49,917 nucleotides of DNA from Burkholderiaceae bacterium (GCA_022072045.1 JAJVIL010000011.1:1-49917), one strand, 5' to 3'; counted from the first letter of the stretch, positions 8,889 through 18,965 are shown. A program made the numbers and translations. The notes: generated by a model not told the origin, from the sequence alone.

Positions 8889-10400
8889 TCAGCCCGCATC
8901 GCTGCGCCGTGCCTCGATGTCGCGCAATTCGGTCTTCGGCACCTTGCCGTAGTTGTTCTTCGGCAGGGCATCGACGAAGCGGTAGATCTTGGGCCGCTTG
9001 AAGCGCGCGATGCGCTCGATGCAGTGGGCGTCGAGGTCGCTCGCCGTCGCCGGCGTGCGCGTAACCACGTAGGCGACGACGACTTCGCCCCATTCGGCGT
9101 CGCGGCGGCCGATCACGCTGGCTTCGGCCACCGCCGGATGCTGCAGCAGCGCCTCCTCGACCTCGCGCGGGTAGATGTTGCTGCCGCCGGAGATGATGAG
9201 GTCCTTGCTGCGGTCGAGCAGCGTCAGGAAGCCTGCGTCGTCGAGCCGCCCGATGTCGCCGGTGTAGAGCCAGCCGTCGCGGATCGCCGCGGCGGTGGCC
9301 TCGGGCTGCTGCCAGTAGCCCTGCATCACGACGTCGCCGCGCACGCAGACCTCGCCGGTTGTGCCGGCCGGCAGCGTCGCGCCGGCCTCGTCGCGGATCG
9401 ACACCTCGAGCATCGGCTGCGCGTGGCCCACCGACGCCAGCCGCGCGCGATGCTGTGGGTGTGCGGTGTCGTTGATGACGTCGCGCGGCAGCACGGTGAT
9501 GGTCATCGGGCTCTCGCCCTGGCCGTAGATCTGCGCGAAGTGCGGGCCGACCACCTGCAGCGCGCGCTCGATGTCGGCCAGGTACATCGGGCCGCCGCCG
9601 TAGGTGATGGTGGCCAGCCCCTCGGGGCGCCGGCCGATCGCCGCCACATGGTCGACCAGGCGGCGCACCATCGTCGGCGCGGCGAAGAACGACGCGTTGC
9701 GCCAGTGCGCAGCCAGCTCGACGATCTCGGCCGGATCGAAGCCGCCCGAGGCCGGCACCACGTTAACGCCGGCGTGCAGCACGTACGGCAGGTGGTACAG
9801 GCCGCTGCCGTGCGACAGCGGCGCCGGGTGCAGCATCGCGTCGCCCGCGGCGACGCCCTGCACCTCGCTCAGGTAGCCGAAGCTGGCCAGCCGCAACTGG
9901 CGCGCCGCCAGCACCACCCCCTTGGGCCGGCCGGTGGTGCCGCTGGTGTAGAACAGCCAGGCCGGGTCGGTGTCCGCGCGCGGCACGGGCTCGCTCAGCG
10001 TGTCGGCCGCAGGCAGCGGCGGCAACTCGGTGTGCAGCGTGCAGCCGGCGCCGCAGGCGAGCAGTTCGTCGCGCTGAGTCGCGTCGACGAATGCCAGCCG
10101 CGCGCCGCTGTGGCCGAGGATCCAGGCCGCTTCGCGCGGATGCAGTTTGGCGTTGATCGGCACCGCGGCGGCGCCGGCCCACCAGGTGCCCCACAGCATC
10201 ACCAGGACCTCGGGCCGGTTGGCGAGGAAGAGGCCGACCCGATCGCCGGGCTCGACGCCGCAGCCGTGCAGCCAAGCCGCCAGCGCCGCCGCGCGCTGCG
10301 CCAGCTCGGCGTAGCTGCACCAGCGCTGCAGGCCGTGGGCGACCGCGGTGCGCTCGCCGTCGCGCTGTGCGCTGCGCTGCAGCCAGAGGGCCAGGTTCAT
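8889..10400 (-). CDS. AMP-dependent acyl-CoA synthetase
   Basis: 503 residues of the ANL superfamily (fatty acid or aryl-CoA ligases), which activate a carboxylate with ATP and transfer it to CoA. Motifs: A3 [11 protein letters not shown] (residues 151-161), the YGQGESPMT region, the A8 hinge [21 protein letters not shown], the [11 protein letters not shown] segment, and a C-terminal [10 protein letters not shown] whose Lys is the adenylation catalytic residue. The start MNLALWLQR at 10400 is natural, because the frame upstream overlaps ubiA. Divergent from ubiA by 48 bp. Substrate unknown; the small size and the family resemblance suggest a medium-chain or aromatic acid. Confidence 0.92.
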   Translation of the reverse strand: MNLALWLQRSAQRDGERTAVAHGLQRWCSYAELAQRAAALAAWLHGCGVEPGDRVGLFLANRPEVLVMLWGTWWAGAAAVPINAKLHPREAAWILGHSGARLAFVDATQRDELLACGAGCTLHTELPPLPAADTLSEPVPRADTDPAWLFYTSGTTGRPKGVVLAARQLRLASFGYLSEVQGVAAGDAMLHPAPLSHGSGLYHLPYVLHAGVNVVPASGGFDPAEIVELAAHWRNASFFAAPTMVRRLVDHVAAIGRRPEGLATITYGGGPMYLADIERALQVVGPHFAQIYGQGESPMTITVLPRDVINDTAHPQHRARLASVGHAQPMLEVSIRDEAGATLPAGTTGEVCVRGDVVMQGYWQQPEATAAAIRDGWLYTGDIGRLDDAGFLTLLDRSKDLIISGGSNIYPREVEEALLQHPAVAEASVIGRRDAEWGEVVVAYVVTRTPATASDLDAHCIERIARFKRPKIYRFVDALPKNNYGKVPKTELRDIEARRSDAG

Positions 10401-10448
10401 CCGGGGCGCGAGAATAGCGCAAGCTCGTTGAACTTGCGAAAGGCGCCG

Positions 10449-11357
10449 ATGACCGGCCTCGCAGCCACCGCGCCGCGGCTGGCGTTGTACCTCGATCTGA
10501 TCCGCTGGGACCGCCCCGCGGGCTGGCTGCTGCTGCTGTGGCCGACGTTGTCGGCGCTGTGGATCGCCGCCGATGGGTTTCCGGGCTGGCACCTGCTGAT
10601 CGTCTTCGTCGCCGGCACGATCATCATGCGCAGCGCGGGCTGCTGCGTGAACGACGTCGCCGACAGCGACTTCGACCGCCACGTCAAGCGCACCGCCGGC
10701 AGGCCGGTCACCAGCGGCCGGATCAGCACGCGCGAGGCGCTTGCGCTGGGGGGCGTGCTGGGCCTCGCGGCATTCGCGCTGGTGCTGACCACCAACCCGC
10801 CGACGGTGTGGCTGTCGGTCGCCGGGCTCGCGGTGACGCTGCTGTACCCGTTCGCCAAGCGGGTGACGCCCATTCCGCAGGCGGTGCTCGGCGTGGCGTT
10901 CAGCTTCGGCATCCCGATGGCTTTTGCCGCCGTGCTCGGCGCGCCCGACTGGGCGCTGCGCGCCGTTGCCGACGCGGTGCCGCCGCACGCCTGGTGGCTG
11001 CTGGCCGGCAACGGCTTCTGGGTGCTGGCCTACGACACCGAGTACGCGATGGTCGACCGCGACGACGACCAGCGAATCGGCATGAGGACGTCGGCCATCA
11101 CGCTCGGCCGCTTCGACGTCGCTGCGGTGATGGCGTTCTATGCGATCTACCTGGCCGCCTGGTCATGGCTGGGCCGCTCGCTGGGCCTGGGGCTGGTCTT
11201 TCAGGCCGGCATCGCCGCGGCGGCGGCGCAGGCGCTGTGGCACTACACGCTGATCCGCGGGCGCACGCGCGAGGGCTGCTTCAAGGCATTTCGCGTCAAC
11301 CACTGGCTGGGCGCCACTGTCTTCATGGGCGTGGCGCTGGATCTGGCGCTGCGCTAG
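10449..11357 (+). CDS. ubiA: 4-hydroxybenzoate polyprenyltransferase
   Basis: 302 residues of an integral membrane prenyltransferase that joins the polyprenyl chain to 4-hydroxybenzoate in ubiquinone synthesis. The two Mg-diphosphate binding motifs are present: [22 protein letters not shown], and [21 protein letters not shown]. Several hydrophobic segments match the nine-helix fold. The start at 10449 gives a normal length. Its last 35 bases overlap the 3' end of the convergent proC. Confidence 0.96.
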   Translation: MTGLAATAPRLALYLDLIRWDRPAGWLLLLWPTLSALWIAADGFPGWHLLIVFVAGTIIMRSAGCCVNDVADSDFDRHVKRTAGRPVTSGRISTREALALGGVLGLAAFALVLTTNPPTVWLSVAGLAVTLLYPFAKRVTPIPQAVLGVAFSFGIPMAFAAVLGAPDWALRAVADAVPPHAWWLLAGNGFWVLAYDTEYAMVDRDDDQRIGMRTSAITLGRFDVAAVMAFYAIYLAAWSWLGRSLGLGLVFQAGIAAAAAQALWHYTLIRGRTREGCFKAFRVNHWLGATVFMGVALDLALR

Positions 11358-12195
11358 CGCCCTGCGGTGCGGCCGCGCCGAACTCGTCGCCGAGCGTGCG
11401 TGCGCGCTCGCGCGCGGCGTGCAGCGCGCGCACGAACGCCGACTTGACCGCGTCGTTGTCGAGCGACATCAGCGCCGCGTAAGTGGTGCCGCCCTTGGAG
11501 GTGACGCGCTCGCGCAGCACCGCCGGCGAGTCGCTCGACTGCCGCGCCAACGCGGTGGCCCCGGCGAAGGTGGCCAGCGCGAGGCGACGCCCCTGTTCGA
11601 CGGTGAGCCCCATCTCGCCGGCGGCCTGGATCATCGCCTCGATGAAGTAGTAGACGTACGCCGGCCCCGAGCCCGACAGCGCGGTCACCGCGTCGAGGTC
11701 GCTCTCGCGCGCGAGCCACATCAGCTCGCCGCTGGCGCCGAGCACGCTCTCGGCGGCGGCGCGGTCGGCGGCAGTCGCCCCGGGCGTCGCGAACAGGCCG
11801 GTGATGCCCAGACCGACCAGCGCTGGCGTGTTGGGCATTGCACGCACGACGCGTGCGCTGCCGGTGGCGGCGACCAGCGCGTCGGTACGGATGCCGGCCA
11901 TCACGCTGAGCTGCAGTGCATCGGCGACGAACGGCGCGCACGGGCGCGCGGCGGCAGCGAACGACTGCGGCTTGACTGCCCACACGACCAGCGGCACGCC
12001 GGCGAGGTGGTCGTCGGCCGCCGGCAGCGCCAGCACGCCGAACTGCAACGCCAGCCGCGCCCGCTGGCGATCGTCGGGCTCGATCATCAGCACGGTGGCC
12101 GGAATGCGGCCGCCCTTAAGCAGGCCGCCGACCAGCGCGCCGGCCATGTTGCCGCCGCCGACGAAGGCGATCTCGGGACGGATGAAGTGGTTCAT
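11323..12195 (-). CDS. proC: Pyrroline-5-carboxylate reductase
   Basis: 290 residues; reduces pyrroline-5-carboxylate to proline with NAD(P)H. N-terminal dinucleotide motif [18 protein letters not shown], then VWAVKPQ, the MPNTPALVG segment, and the C-terminal dimerisation domain with [15 protein letters not shown] and [10 protein letters not shown] motifs, all standard. The tail after [10 protein letters not shown] is Pro/Ala-rich and lies in the overlap with ubiA (35 bp), so it may be an extension gained by loss of an earlier stop. The start [11 protein letters not shown] at 12195 is preferred over a 26-residue longer frame. Confidence 0.95.
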   Translation of the reverse strand: MNHFIRPEIAFVGGGNMAGALVGGLLKGGRIPATVLMIEPDDRQRARLALQFGVLALPAADDHLAGVPLVVWAVKPQSFAAAARPCAPFVADALQLSVMAGIRTDALVAATGSARVVRAMPNTPALVGLGITGLFATPGATAADRAAAESVLGASGELMWLARESDLDAVTALSGSGPAYVYYFIEAMIQAAGEMGLTVEQGRRLALATFAGATALARQSSDSPAVLRERVTSKGGTTYAALMSLDNDAVKSAFVRALHAARERARTLGDEFGAAAPQGASAAPDPAPRP

Positions 12196-12321
12196 CGGCT
12201 TCAGTGTAGGCGGGCGGCTTCCGATCATCGACGTTCCGCGCCGCAGAGGCGTCGCGCCAGCGCCGCAGGGCACGCGAATGAAGGGCGGTGTTTGCGCGCA
12301 GGTGAAGCCGTATCGACCCGA

Positions 12322-12351
12322 TTGCGCAATGACGCCGCACGCGCCTACAGT
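12322..12351 (+). promoter_or_regulatory. Candidate promoter of glutamate dehydrogenase
   Basis: TTGCGC (12322-12327), 18 bp, TACAGT (12346-12351), giving a 5' leader of about 20 bases before the ATG. The -10 resembles the CTACAAT type recurring before several genes of this window. The -35 has only three of six consensus bases. Confidence 0.4.
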
Positions 12352-12377
12352 GCCGCGTTGGCGTTGCGAGGTGCCCG

Positions 12378-13649
12378 ATGAGCAAGCTGTCCTATGTCGA
12401 CGAATCCCCCGATGGCCCGTGGAGCACCTACCTCGCGCAGGTCGACCGCGTGGTGCCGTACCTCGGCGCGCTGGCGCGGTGGGCCGAGACGCTCAAGCGC
12501 TGCAAGCGTGCGCTGATCGTCGACGTGCCGATCGAGATGGACGATGGCAGCGTGGCGCATTTCGAGGGCTTTCGCGTGCAGCACAACCTGTCGCGAGGCC
12601 CCGGCAAGGGCGGCGTGCGCTACCACCCCGCGGTGACGCTCGACGAGGTGATGGCGCTGGCGGCGTGGATGTCGGTCAAGAACGCCGCGGTCAATCTGCC
12701 GTACGGCGGCGCCAAGGGCGGCATCCGCGTCGACCCGAAGACGCTGTCGCACAAGGAGCTGGAGCGGCTGACGCGCCGCTACACCAGCGAGATCGGCATC
12801 ATCATCGGGCCGCAGCAGGACATTCCGGCGCCCGACGTCAACACCAACGCCCAGATCATGGCGTGGATGATGGACACCTACTCGATGAACGTCGGCGCCA
12901 CCGCCACCGGCGTGGTCACCGGCAAGCCGATCCACCTCGGCGGCTCGCTCGGCCGCGTCAAGGCCACCGGGCGCGGCGTGTTCGTCACCGGGCGCGAGGC
13001 GGCGCGCCGGCTCAACCTCGAGCTGCAGGGCGCGCGCGTCGCGGTGCAGGGCTTCGGCAACGTCGGCTCGGCGGCCGCCGAGCTGTTCGTGGGCGCCGGC
13101 GCCAAGATCGTCGCGGTGCAGGACCACACCGGCACCGTCGTCAACACGCGCGGGCTCGATCTGGCCACGCTGATGCCGCACGTGCGCGAAGCCGGCGGCG
13201 TCGCCGGTTTCCCGGGCGCCGACCGCGCCGACGACGAGTCGTTCTGGGGCGTCGACTGCGACATCCTGATCCCGGCCGCGCTCGAGGGCCAGCTCACGCC
13301 GGCGCGAGCGCGCCGCACCAAGGCGAAGCTGGTGCTCGAGGGCGCCAACGGCCCGACGCTGCCGGCGGCCGACGACGTGTTGGCCGAACGCGGCATCCTG
13401 GTGGTGCCCGACGTCATCTGCAACGCCGGCGGCGTAACCGTCAGCTACTTCGAGTGGGTGCAGGACTTCAGCTCGTTCTTCTGGACCGAGGACGAGATCA
13501 ACCTGCGGCTCGACAAGATCCTCGTGGGTGCGCTCAAGCGCATCTGGGACACCGCCGACCAGCACAAGATCACGCTGCGCACCGCCACCTTCGCGGTGGC
13601 TTGCGAGCGCATCCTGATGGCCCGGGTGGAGCGCGGGCTCTACCCCTGA
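12378..13649 (+). CDS. gdhA: Glutamate dehydrogenase (Glu/Leu/Phe/Val family)
   Basis: 423 residues; interconverts glutamate and 2-oxoglutarate plus ammonia. The substrate site is visible as [11 protein letters not shown] (Lys77), MSVKNA (Lys101) and PYGGAKGGI (catalytic Lys113). The dinucleotide domain has [14 protein letters not shown]. The size class (about 420) is the short hexameric type that is usually NAD-dependent, but cofactor choice cannot be read with certainty. It is convergent with yggS, three bases apart. Confidence 0.94.
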   Translation: MSKLSYVDESPDGPWSTYLAQVDRVVPYLGALARWAETLKRCKRALIVDVPIEMDDGSVAHFEGFRVQHNLSRGPGKGGVRYHPAVTLDEVMALAAWMSVKNAAVNLPYGGAKGGIRVDPKTLSHKELERLTRRYTSEIGIIIGPQQDIPAPDVNTNAQIMAWMMDTYSMNVGATATGVVTGKPIHLGGSLGRVKATGRGVFVTGREAARRLNLELQGARVAVQGFGNVGSAAAELFVGAGAKIVAVQDHTGTVVNTRGLDLATLMPHVREAGGVAGFPGADRADDESFWGVDCDILIPAALEGQLTPARARRTKAKLVLEGANGPTLPAADDVLAERGILVVPDVICNAGGVTVSYFEWVQDFSSFFWTEDEINLRLDKILVGALKRIWDTADQHKITLRTATFAVACERILMARVERGLYP

Positions 13650-13652
13650 GCC

Positions 13653-14354
13653 TCAGCCCTGCTGCCGCGCGCGGCTGCCGAAGATCGCGCTGCCCACGCG
13701 CACGAGGGTGGCGCCTTCGGCAATGGCCGCCTCGAGGTCGGCGCTCATGCCCATCGACAGCGTGTCGAGCGCGAGCCCGGAAGCGTTGAGGTCGAACAGC
13801 AGGCGCGCCAACGCGCGATGCGGCCTGCGTTGTGCGGCAAAGTCGCCCTGCGGCTCGGGCACCGCCATCAGGCCGCGCAGGTGCAGCCCCGGCAGCGCCG
13901 CCACCGAGCGCGCCAGCGCCGGCACGTCGGCCGGCGCGACCCCGCTCTTGCTCGCCTCGCCGCTGATGTTGACCTGCAGGCACACCTGCAGCGGCGGCAG
14001 CCCGGCATCGCGCTGCGCCGACAGCCGCTCGGCGATCTTCAGACGGTCGATCGTGTGCACCCAGTCGAACGACGCGGCGACCACCCGCGTCTTGTTGCTC
14101 TGCAAGGGCCCGATCAGATGCCATTCGATCGAGCCGCGCAGGTCGGCCAGCGACTGCATCTTCTCGAGGGCTTCCTGCACGTAGTTCTCGCCGAACGCGC
14201 GCTGGCCGGCGGCGTGCGCGTCGCGCACCGCTTGCGCGTCGAAAGTCTTTGTCACCGCCAGCAACGTGACGCTTTGCACGGGACGTTGCGAGGTCTCGCA
14301 CGCAGTCGCGATACGCGTGCGCACTTGTTGTAACTTCGCTGCGACGCTGCCCAT
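13653..14354 (-). CDS. yggS: YggS-family pyridoxal phosphate homeostasis protein
   Basis: 233 residues of the single-domain alanine-racemase-like barrel family (YggS/PROSC) that carries PLP and buffers vitamin B6 and amino-acid pools. The PLP lysine is Lys36 in LLAVTKTF, the same position as in E. coli. Other motifs: GENYVQEA, EWHLIGPLQSNK, VQ-type barrel strand QVCLQVNISGEASKSG, LRGLMAVP, SMGMSADLEAAI, VRVGSAIFG. It is divergent from pilT, as is common in proteobacteria, and its start codon overlaps the likely pilT -10 box. Confidence 0.95.
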   Translation of the reverse strand: MGSVAAKLQQVRTRIATACETSQRPVQSVTLLAVTKTFDAQAVRDAHAAGQRAFGENYVQEALEKMQSLADLRGSIEWHLIGPLQSNKTRVVAASFDWVHTIDRLKIAERLSAQRDAGLPPLQVCLQVNISGEASKSGVAPADVPALARSVAALPGLHLRGLMAVPEPQGDFAAQRRPHRALARLLFDLNASGLALDTLSMGMSADLEAAIAEGATLVRVGSAIFGSRARQQG

Positions 14355-14357
14355 AAT
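14328..14357 (+). promoter_or_regulatory. Candidate sigma-70 promoter of pilT
   Basis: TTGTAA (14328-14333), 18 bp, CATAAT (14352-14357): four and five of six consensus bases. The predicted transcript begins about 25 bases before the pilT ATG. The -10 overlaps the divergent yggS start codon, so transcription in the two directions could interfere. Confidence 0.5.
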
Positions 14358-14388
14358 CCCGCGCAGCCTACACCCCAATCGGCGCTCC

Positions 14389-15432
14389 ATGGACATCACG
14401 CAACTGCTCGCCTTCTCGGTGAAGAACAAGGCCTCCGACCTGCACCTGTCGTCGGGCCTGCCGCCGATGATCCGCGTGCACGGCGACGTGCGCCGCATCA
14501 ACGTCGACCCGCTCGAGCACAAGCAGGTGCACGACATGGTGTACGACATCATGAACGATGCACAGCGCAAGCACTTCGAGGACACGCTCGAGTGCGACTT
14601 CAGCTTCGAGATCCAGGGGCTGGCGCGCTTTCGCGTCAACGCGTTCAACCAGAACCGCGGCGCCGGCGCGGTGTTCCGCACGATCCCGAGCAAGATCCTG
14701 ACGCTCGAGCAGCTCAACACGCCCAAGGTCTTCGCCGAGCTGTCGCTCAAGCCGCGCGGGCTGGTGCTGGTGACGGGCCCCACCGGCTCGGGCAAGAGCA
14801 CGACGCTCGCGGCGATGATCAACCACCTCAACGAGAGCGAGTACGCCCACGTGCTGACGGTGGAGGACCCGATCGAGTTCGTCCACGAGAGCAAGAAGTG
14901 CCTGATCAACCAGCGCGAGGTCGGTCCGCACACGCTGAGCTTCGCCAATGCGCTGCGCTCGGCGCTGCGCGAGGACCCCGACGCGATCCTGGTGGGCGAA
15001 ATGCGCGATCTGGAGACGATCCGCCTCGCGTTGACCGCGGCCGAAACCGGCCACCTGGTGTTCGGCACGCTGCACACCAGTTCGGCGGCCAAGACGATCG
15101 ACCGCGTGGTCGACGTGTTCCCGGCGGCCGAGAAGGAAATGGTGCGCGCGATGCTGTCGGAGTCGCTGGTCGCGGTGATCTCGCAGACGCTGTGCAAGCT
15201 CAAGGACGGCTCGGGCCGCGTGGCCGCGCACGAGATCATGATCGCCACGTCGGCGATCAAGAACCTGATCCGCGAGAACAAGATCGCGCAGATGTACTCG
15301 TCGATCCAGACCGGCCAGAGCGCCGGCATGCAGACGCTCGACCAGAACCTCACCGACCTCGTGCGCCGCAATGTGGTGTCGCCCGCGGAAGCGCGCGCGA
15401 AGGCCAAGTTCCCGGAAAACTTCCCCGGCTGA
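14389..15432 (+). CDS. pilT: Type IV pilus retraction ATPase PilT
   Basis: 347 residues; hexameric AAA-like ATPase that depolymerises type IV pili to drive twitching. The N-terminal PAS-like domain begins MDITQLLAFSVKNKASDLHL. Walker A GPTGSGKST (residues 130-138), Asp box VEDPIEFVHE, Walker B region DAILVGEMRD, and His box AETGHLVFGTLHT are all present, and the AIRNLIRE-type retraction motif appears as AIKNLIREN. The length is normal. First gene of a pilT - cyclic-nucleotide-binding - pilU set. Confidence 0.97.
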   Translation: MDITQLLAFSVKNKASDLHLSSGLPPMIRVHGDVRRINVDPLEHKQVHDMVYDIMNDAQRKHFEDTLECDFSFEIQGLARFRVNAFNQNRGAGAVFRTIPSKILTLEQLNTPKVFAELSLKPRGLVLVTGPTGSGKSTTLAAMINHLNESEYAHVLTVEDPIEFVHESKKCLINQREVGPHTLSFANALRSALREDPDAILVGEMRDLETIRLALTAAETGHLVFGTLHTSSAAKTIDRVVDVFPAAEKEMVRAMLSESLVAVISQTLCKLKDGSGRVAAHEIMIATSAIKNLIRENKIAQMYSSIQTGQSAGMQTLDQNLTDLVRRNVVSPAEARAKAKFPENFPG

Positions 15433-15445
15433 CCGCCGCCACGCC

Positions 15446-16081
15446 GTGAAAAAACTGCTCGACCGCATCGCGGGCAATCACCGCGACAACCCGGAGACGC
15501 CCGACTCCGGCTACTTTTCCACCATGTTCCTCGAGCGCGACGGGGAGGCGCCGCCGCTGGTGCCGTGGGACGTGCGCGCCACCCAGTTGCAGGCGCAGCC
15601 GCTCGATCCGGCCGAGGGCGCGCAGAAGTTCGCGCGTGCGTGGAGCAACGACCGCCACGCGGTCGCGCTGGCCGACAGCGAACAGAAGCGGCTGATGGAG
15701 TACCTGTCGTTCGTTGGCCTGGCGCCCGACCGCGAAGTGATCGCGCAGGACGAGCAGGGCGCCTATCTGCTGATCGTGCTCGAAGGCACGATCGCCGTCG
15801 ACCGCCTCCAGCCGTGGGGCGGCCGCGCGCGCCTCGGCGAGGCGCGGGTCGGCGATCTGCTGGGCGAGATGTCGCTACTCGATGCCGGTACGCGCTTCTC
15901 GTCGTGCCGCACGCTCACGCCGTGCGTGGTGGCGGTGCTGCAAGCGCACGCGCTCGACCGCATGATGACCGACGATCCGCGCCTGGCCGCGGTGCTGCTG
16001 GCCGCGCTGGCACGCCGTCTGTCGCTGCGCCTGCGGCAGGCCAGTGCGCGACTGAGCGCGCTGCTGACCAGCTCCACCTGA
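15446..16081 (+). CDS. Cyclic nucleotide-binding domain protein between pilT and pilU
   Basis: 211 residues starting at GTG 15446, 13 bases after pilT. The N-terminal 70 residues have no recognised fold. Residues about 95-190 form a CRP-type effector domain: YLLIVLEGTIAVDR, then the phosphate-binding cassette GEMSLLDAGTRFSS with the Gly-Glu and Arg-Phe-Ser pattern expected for a nucleotide phosphate. There is no helix-turn-helix, so it is not a transcription factor; it more likely senses cAMP, c-di-GMP or a similar ligand and acts on the retraction ATPases it lies between. The last 30 residues are basic and helical. Function inferred from context only. Confidence 0.85.
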   Translation: MKKLLDRIAGNHRDNPETPDSGYFSTMFLERDGEAPPLVPWDVRATQLQAQPLDPAEGAQKFARAWSNDRHAVALADSEQKRLMEYLSFVGLAPDREVIAQDEQGAYLLIVLEGTIAVDRLQPWGGRARLGEARVGDLLGEMSLLDAGTRFSSCRTLTPCVVAVLQAHALDRMMTDDPRLAAVLLAALARRLSLRLRQASARLSALLTSST

Positions 16082-16104
16082 CCGCCTGCCGGGAGAACCG
16101 ACTC

Positions 16105-17241
16105 ATGGAACGCGACCAGGCATCGAAGTTCGTCAACGACCTGCTGCGCCTGATGATCTCGCGCAACGGCTCCGACCTCTTCCTCACCGCCGACTTCCCG
16201 CCGGCAATCAAGGTCGACGGCCGCGTCACCAAGGTGAGCCCGCAGCCGCTGACCGGCCAGCACACGATGGCGCTGGCGCGCGCGGTGATGAACGACAAGC
16301 AGGCCGCCGAGTTCGAGAAGACGAAGGAGTGCAATTTCGCGATCTCGCCGCAGGGCATCGGGCGCTTCCGCTGCAATGCCTTCGTGCAGATGGGCTACAT
16401 CGGGCTGGTGTTCCGCGTCATTCCACAGGCGTTGCCGACGGTCGACCAGCTCGGCCTGCCCAAGATCCTGAAGGACGTCGCGATGACCAAGCGCGGGCTG
16501 GTCATCATGGTGGGCGCCACCGGCTCGGGCAAGAGCACGTCGCTGGCGGCGATGGTCGACTGGCGCAACGAGCACTCGCACGGCCACATCATCACGATCG
16601 AGGACCCGGTGGAGTTCGTGCACCCGCACAAGAACTGCATCATCACGCAGCGCGAGGTCGGCATCGACACCGACGGCTGGGAGCACGCACTGAAGAACAC
16701 GCTGCGGCAGGCACCCGACGTCATCCTGATGGGCGAGATCCGCGACCGCGAGACGATGGAGCACGCGGTGGCGTTCGCCGAGACCGGTCACCTGTGCATG
16801 GCCACGTTGCACGCCAACAGCTCCAACCAGGCGCTCGACCGCATCATCAACTTCTTCCCCGAGGAGCGGCGTGCGCAGTTGCTGATGGACCTCTCGCTCA
16901 ACCTCAAGGGCATCATCTCGCAGCGGCTGCTGCCGCGCGAGGAGGGCAAGGGCCGCATCGCGGCGGTGGAGATCATGCTCAACACGCCGCTGGTGTCGGA
17001 CATGATCTTCAAGGGCGAGGTCGGCGAGCTGAAGGAGCTGATGAAGCGCTCGCGCGAACTCGGCATGCAGACCTTCGACCAGTCGCTGTTCGATCTCTAC
17101 GAGCAGCGGCACGTGTCGTACGAAGACGCGCTGCGCAACGCCGACTCGGTGAACGACCTGCGGCTGCAGATCAAGCTCAACAGCCAGCGCGCGCGCAACC
17201 AGGATCTGGCCGCCGGCACCGAGCACCTCACGATCGTCTGA
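16105..17241 (+). CDS. pilU: PilT-dependent retraction ATPase PilU
   Basis: 378 residues; accessory retraction ATPase of type IV pili. It differs from PilT in its N-terminus (ASKFVNDLLRLMISRNGSDLFLT) and by its longer C-terminal tail after DLYEQRHVSYEDALRNADS. Walker A GATGSGKST (residues 137-145), EDPVEFVHP, DVILMGEIRD and AETGHLCMATLHANS are intact. A GGGAGA precedes the ATG. It follows the cyclic-nucleotide-binding gene after 23 bases and is presumably co-transcribed with pilT. Confidence 0.95.
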   Translation: MERDQASKFVNDLLRLMISRNGSDLFLTADFPPAIKVDGRVTKVSPQPLTGQHTMALARAVMNDKQAAEFEKTKECNFAISPQGIGRFRCNAFVQMGYIGLVFRVIPQALPTVDQLGLPKILKDVAMTKRGLVIMVGATGSGKSTSLAAMVDWRNEHSHGHIITIEDPVEFVHPHKNCIITQREVGIDTDGWEHALKNTLRQAPDVILMGEIRDRETMEHAVAFAETGHLCMATLHANSSNQALDRIINFFPEERRAQLLMDLSLNLKGIISQRLLPREEGKGRIAAVEIMLNTPLVSDMIFKGEVGELKELMKRSRELGMQTFDQSLFDLYEQRHVSYEDALRNADSVNDLRLQIKLNSQRARNQDLAAGTEHLTIV

Positions 17242-17383
17242 GCCGGCCGTCGGACGGCTGGCCTCGCAGGCCGCGCTGGATCGGCGGCCCCGTCGCCCCG
17301 GTCGGCTCCCGGCGACCCGCCCCGAAGGGCATGGCGGCGGCGGATCACGGCATAAACTGCGGCTGCTTCCTTCGAGGGCTGCG

Positions 17384-18271
17384 ATGAAAACCTACGAACC
17401 GACCCCTTCGCGCAAGACCGCGTTCCTGGGCCTGGGCGTGATGGGGCATCCGATGGCGGGGCACCTGGCGCGCGCCGGCCATGAGGTGTGTGTCTACAAC
17501 CGCACCGCGGCCAAGGCGCAAGCGTGGGCCCGCGAGTACGGCGGCCGCTCGGCACCCACGCCGCGCGAGGCCGCCGCCGGCGCCGATTTCGTGTTCTGCT
17601 GCGTCGGCAACGACGACGACCTGCGCTCGGTGGTACTCGGCGAACGCGGCGCGCTGGCCGGCATGAAGAAGGGCGCGATCTTCATCGATCACACCACCGC
17701 GTCGGCGACGGTGGCGCGCGAGTTGAGCCAGGCGGCCGAGGCCTCAGGGCTGTCGTTCGTCGATGCCCCGGTTTCGGGCGGCCAGGCCGGCGCTGTCAAC
17801 GGCATGCTCACCGTGATGTGCGGCGGCGACCAAGCCGCGTTCGACGCGATGAAGCCGTTGGCGATGGCGTTCGCGCGCGCGGTGACGCGGGTCGGTGCCA
17901 GCGGTGCTGGCCAACTGGCGAAGATGGTCAACCAGGTCTGCATCGCCGGCCTCGTGCAGGGCCTGTCCGAAGGCATCGCGTTCGGTCAGCGTGCCGGCCT
18001 GGACATGAAACTCGTGCTCGAGGTGATCGGCAAAGGCGCCGCGCAGAGCTGGCAGATGGACAACCGCGGCACGACGATGATCGACGACAAGTTCGACTTC
18101 GGCTTCGCGGTCGACTGGATGCGCAAGGATCTCGGCCTCGTGCTCGACGAGGCGCGGCGCAACGGCGCCCAACTGCCGGTGACCGCGCTGGTCGACCAGT
18201 TCTACGGCGACGTGCAGGCGATGGGCGGCCGCCGCTGGGACACCTCGAGCCTGATCAAGCGGCTGCGCTGA
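17384..18271 (+). CDS. NAD(P)-dependent beta-hydroxyacid dehydrogenase
   Basis: 295 residues of the 3-hydroxyisobutyrate dehydrogenase / tartronate semialdehyde reductase family. Rossmann motif AFLGLGVMGHPMAGHL (residues 13-28), the substrate-binding DAPVSGGQAGA (from 127), and the catalytic lysine Lys180 in GQLAKMVNQ. The C-terminal helical domain is complete. It stands alone between pilU and a convergent lipoprotein gene. Exact substrate is not determinable; enzymes of this family handle 3-hydroxyisobutyrate, glyoxylate/succinic semialdehyde or tartronate semialdehyde. Confidence 0.92.
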   Translation: MKTYEPTPSRKTAFLGLGVMGHPMAGHLARAGHEVCVYNRTAAKAQAWAREYGGRSAPTPREAAAGADFVFCCVGNDDDLRSVVLGERGALAGMKKGAIFIDHTTASATVARELSQAAEASGLSFVDAPVSGGQAGAVNGMLTVMCGGDQAAFDAMKPLAMAFARAVTRVGASGAGQLAKMVNQVCIAGLVQGLSEGIAFGQRAGLDMKLVLEVIGKGAAQSWQMDNRGTTMIDDKFDFGFAVDWMRKDLGLVLDEARRNGAQLPVTALVDQFYGDVQAMGGRRWDTSSLIKRLR

Positions 18272-18293
18272 TCGCGTCGGCGCGCCGCTGGTA

Positions 18294-18965
18294 TCACTTC
18301 TTCTGCGACTCGCTCTTCGCGGCGGGATCCGGCCGGGTCGTCAGGTCGGCCAGTTCGGCCTCGCTGATGATTTCGAACACGCGCACCACCTTGCGCACGC
18401 CGCTGACCGTGCGCGCTAGATCGGCCGCTCGATTGGCCTCGCGCTCGGTGACACGGCCCATCAGGTAAACGGTACCGCGTTCGGTGACGACCTTGATGGC
18501 GTTGGCCTGCAAGTCCTTGGCGTCGACGAAGGTGGCCTTGACCTTGGTCGTCAGAAACGAGTCGTTCGAGCGCGACGAGATCGAGCTGGGCAGTCCCACC
18601 ACCAGCTCATTGACGGTCGAGCGCACGTTCTCGATCCCTTGCACCGCTTGCTCGACTGCCGCGCGGTCGGCCTCGGTGGGCACCTCGCCGGTCAGCAGCA
18701 CCGTGCGGTTGTAGCTGGTGACATTGACGTGCGCGCGGTCGCCGAGCAGCTCGCCCACGCGCCGGGTGGCCTTCACTTCGATGACCTGGTCCTCGACCTG
18801 GGCGCCGGTGGTGCGCCGATCGACGTACATCATCGTGCCGCCGACCATCGCGCCGCCGACCACCAGCGGTGCGCACGCGGCGAGCTGCAGCAGCGCCACC
18901 ACGCCGGCGAGCAGGAGATGCACCCGGCGGGGGCGTCGAATCGATGAGGAAGGTCTTTGCGTCAT
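18294..18965 (-). CDS. BON-domain outer-membrane lipoprotein (DolP/YraP-like)
   Basis: 223 residues. A basic N-terminus, a hydrophobic run and the lipobox LAAC (Cys31) mark a lipoprotein. Two BON phospholipid-binding domains follow: the first around VEDQVIEVKATRRVGELLGDRAHVNV, the second around SFLTTKVKATFVDAKDLQANAI, each with the GTVYLMG-type Gly-rich strand. DolP of E. coli keeps outer-membrane integrity and helps the BAM complex. The gene overlaps the upstream SIS gene by ATGA (4 bases), so it is translationally coupled, matching the diaA-dolP order in enterobacteria. Confidence 0.92.
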   Translation of the reverse strand: MTQRPSSSIRRPRRVHLLLAGVVALLQLAACAPLVVGGAMVGGTMMYVDRRTTGAQVEDQVIEVKATRRVGELLGDRAHVNVTSYNRTVLLTGEVPTEADRAAVEQAVQGIENVRSTVNELVVGLPSSISSRSNDSFLTTKVKATFVDAKDLQANAIKVVTERGTVYLMGRVTEREANRAADLARTVSGVRKVVRVFEIISEAELADLTTRPDPAAKSESQKK

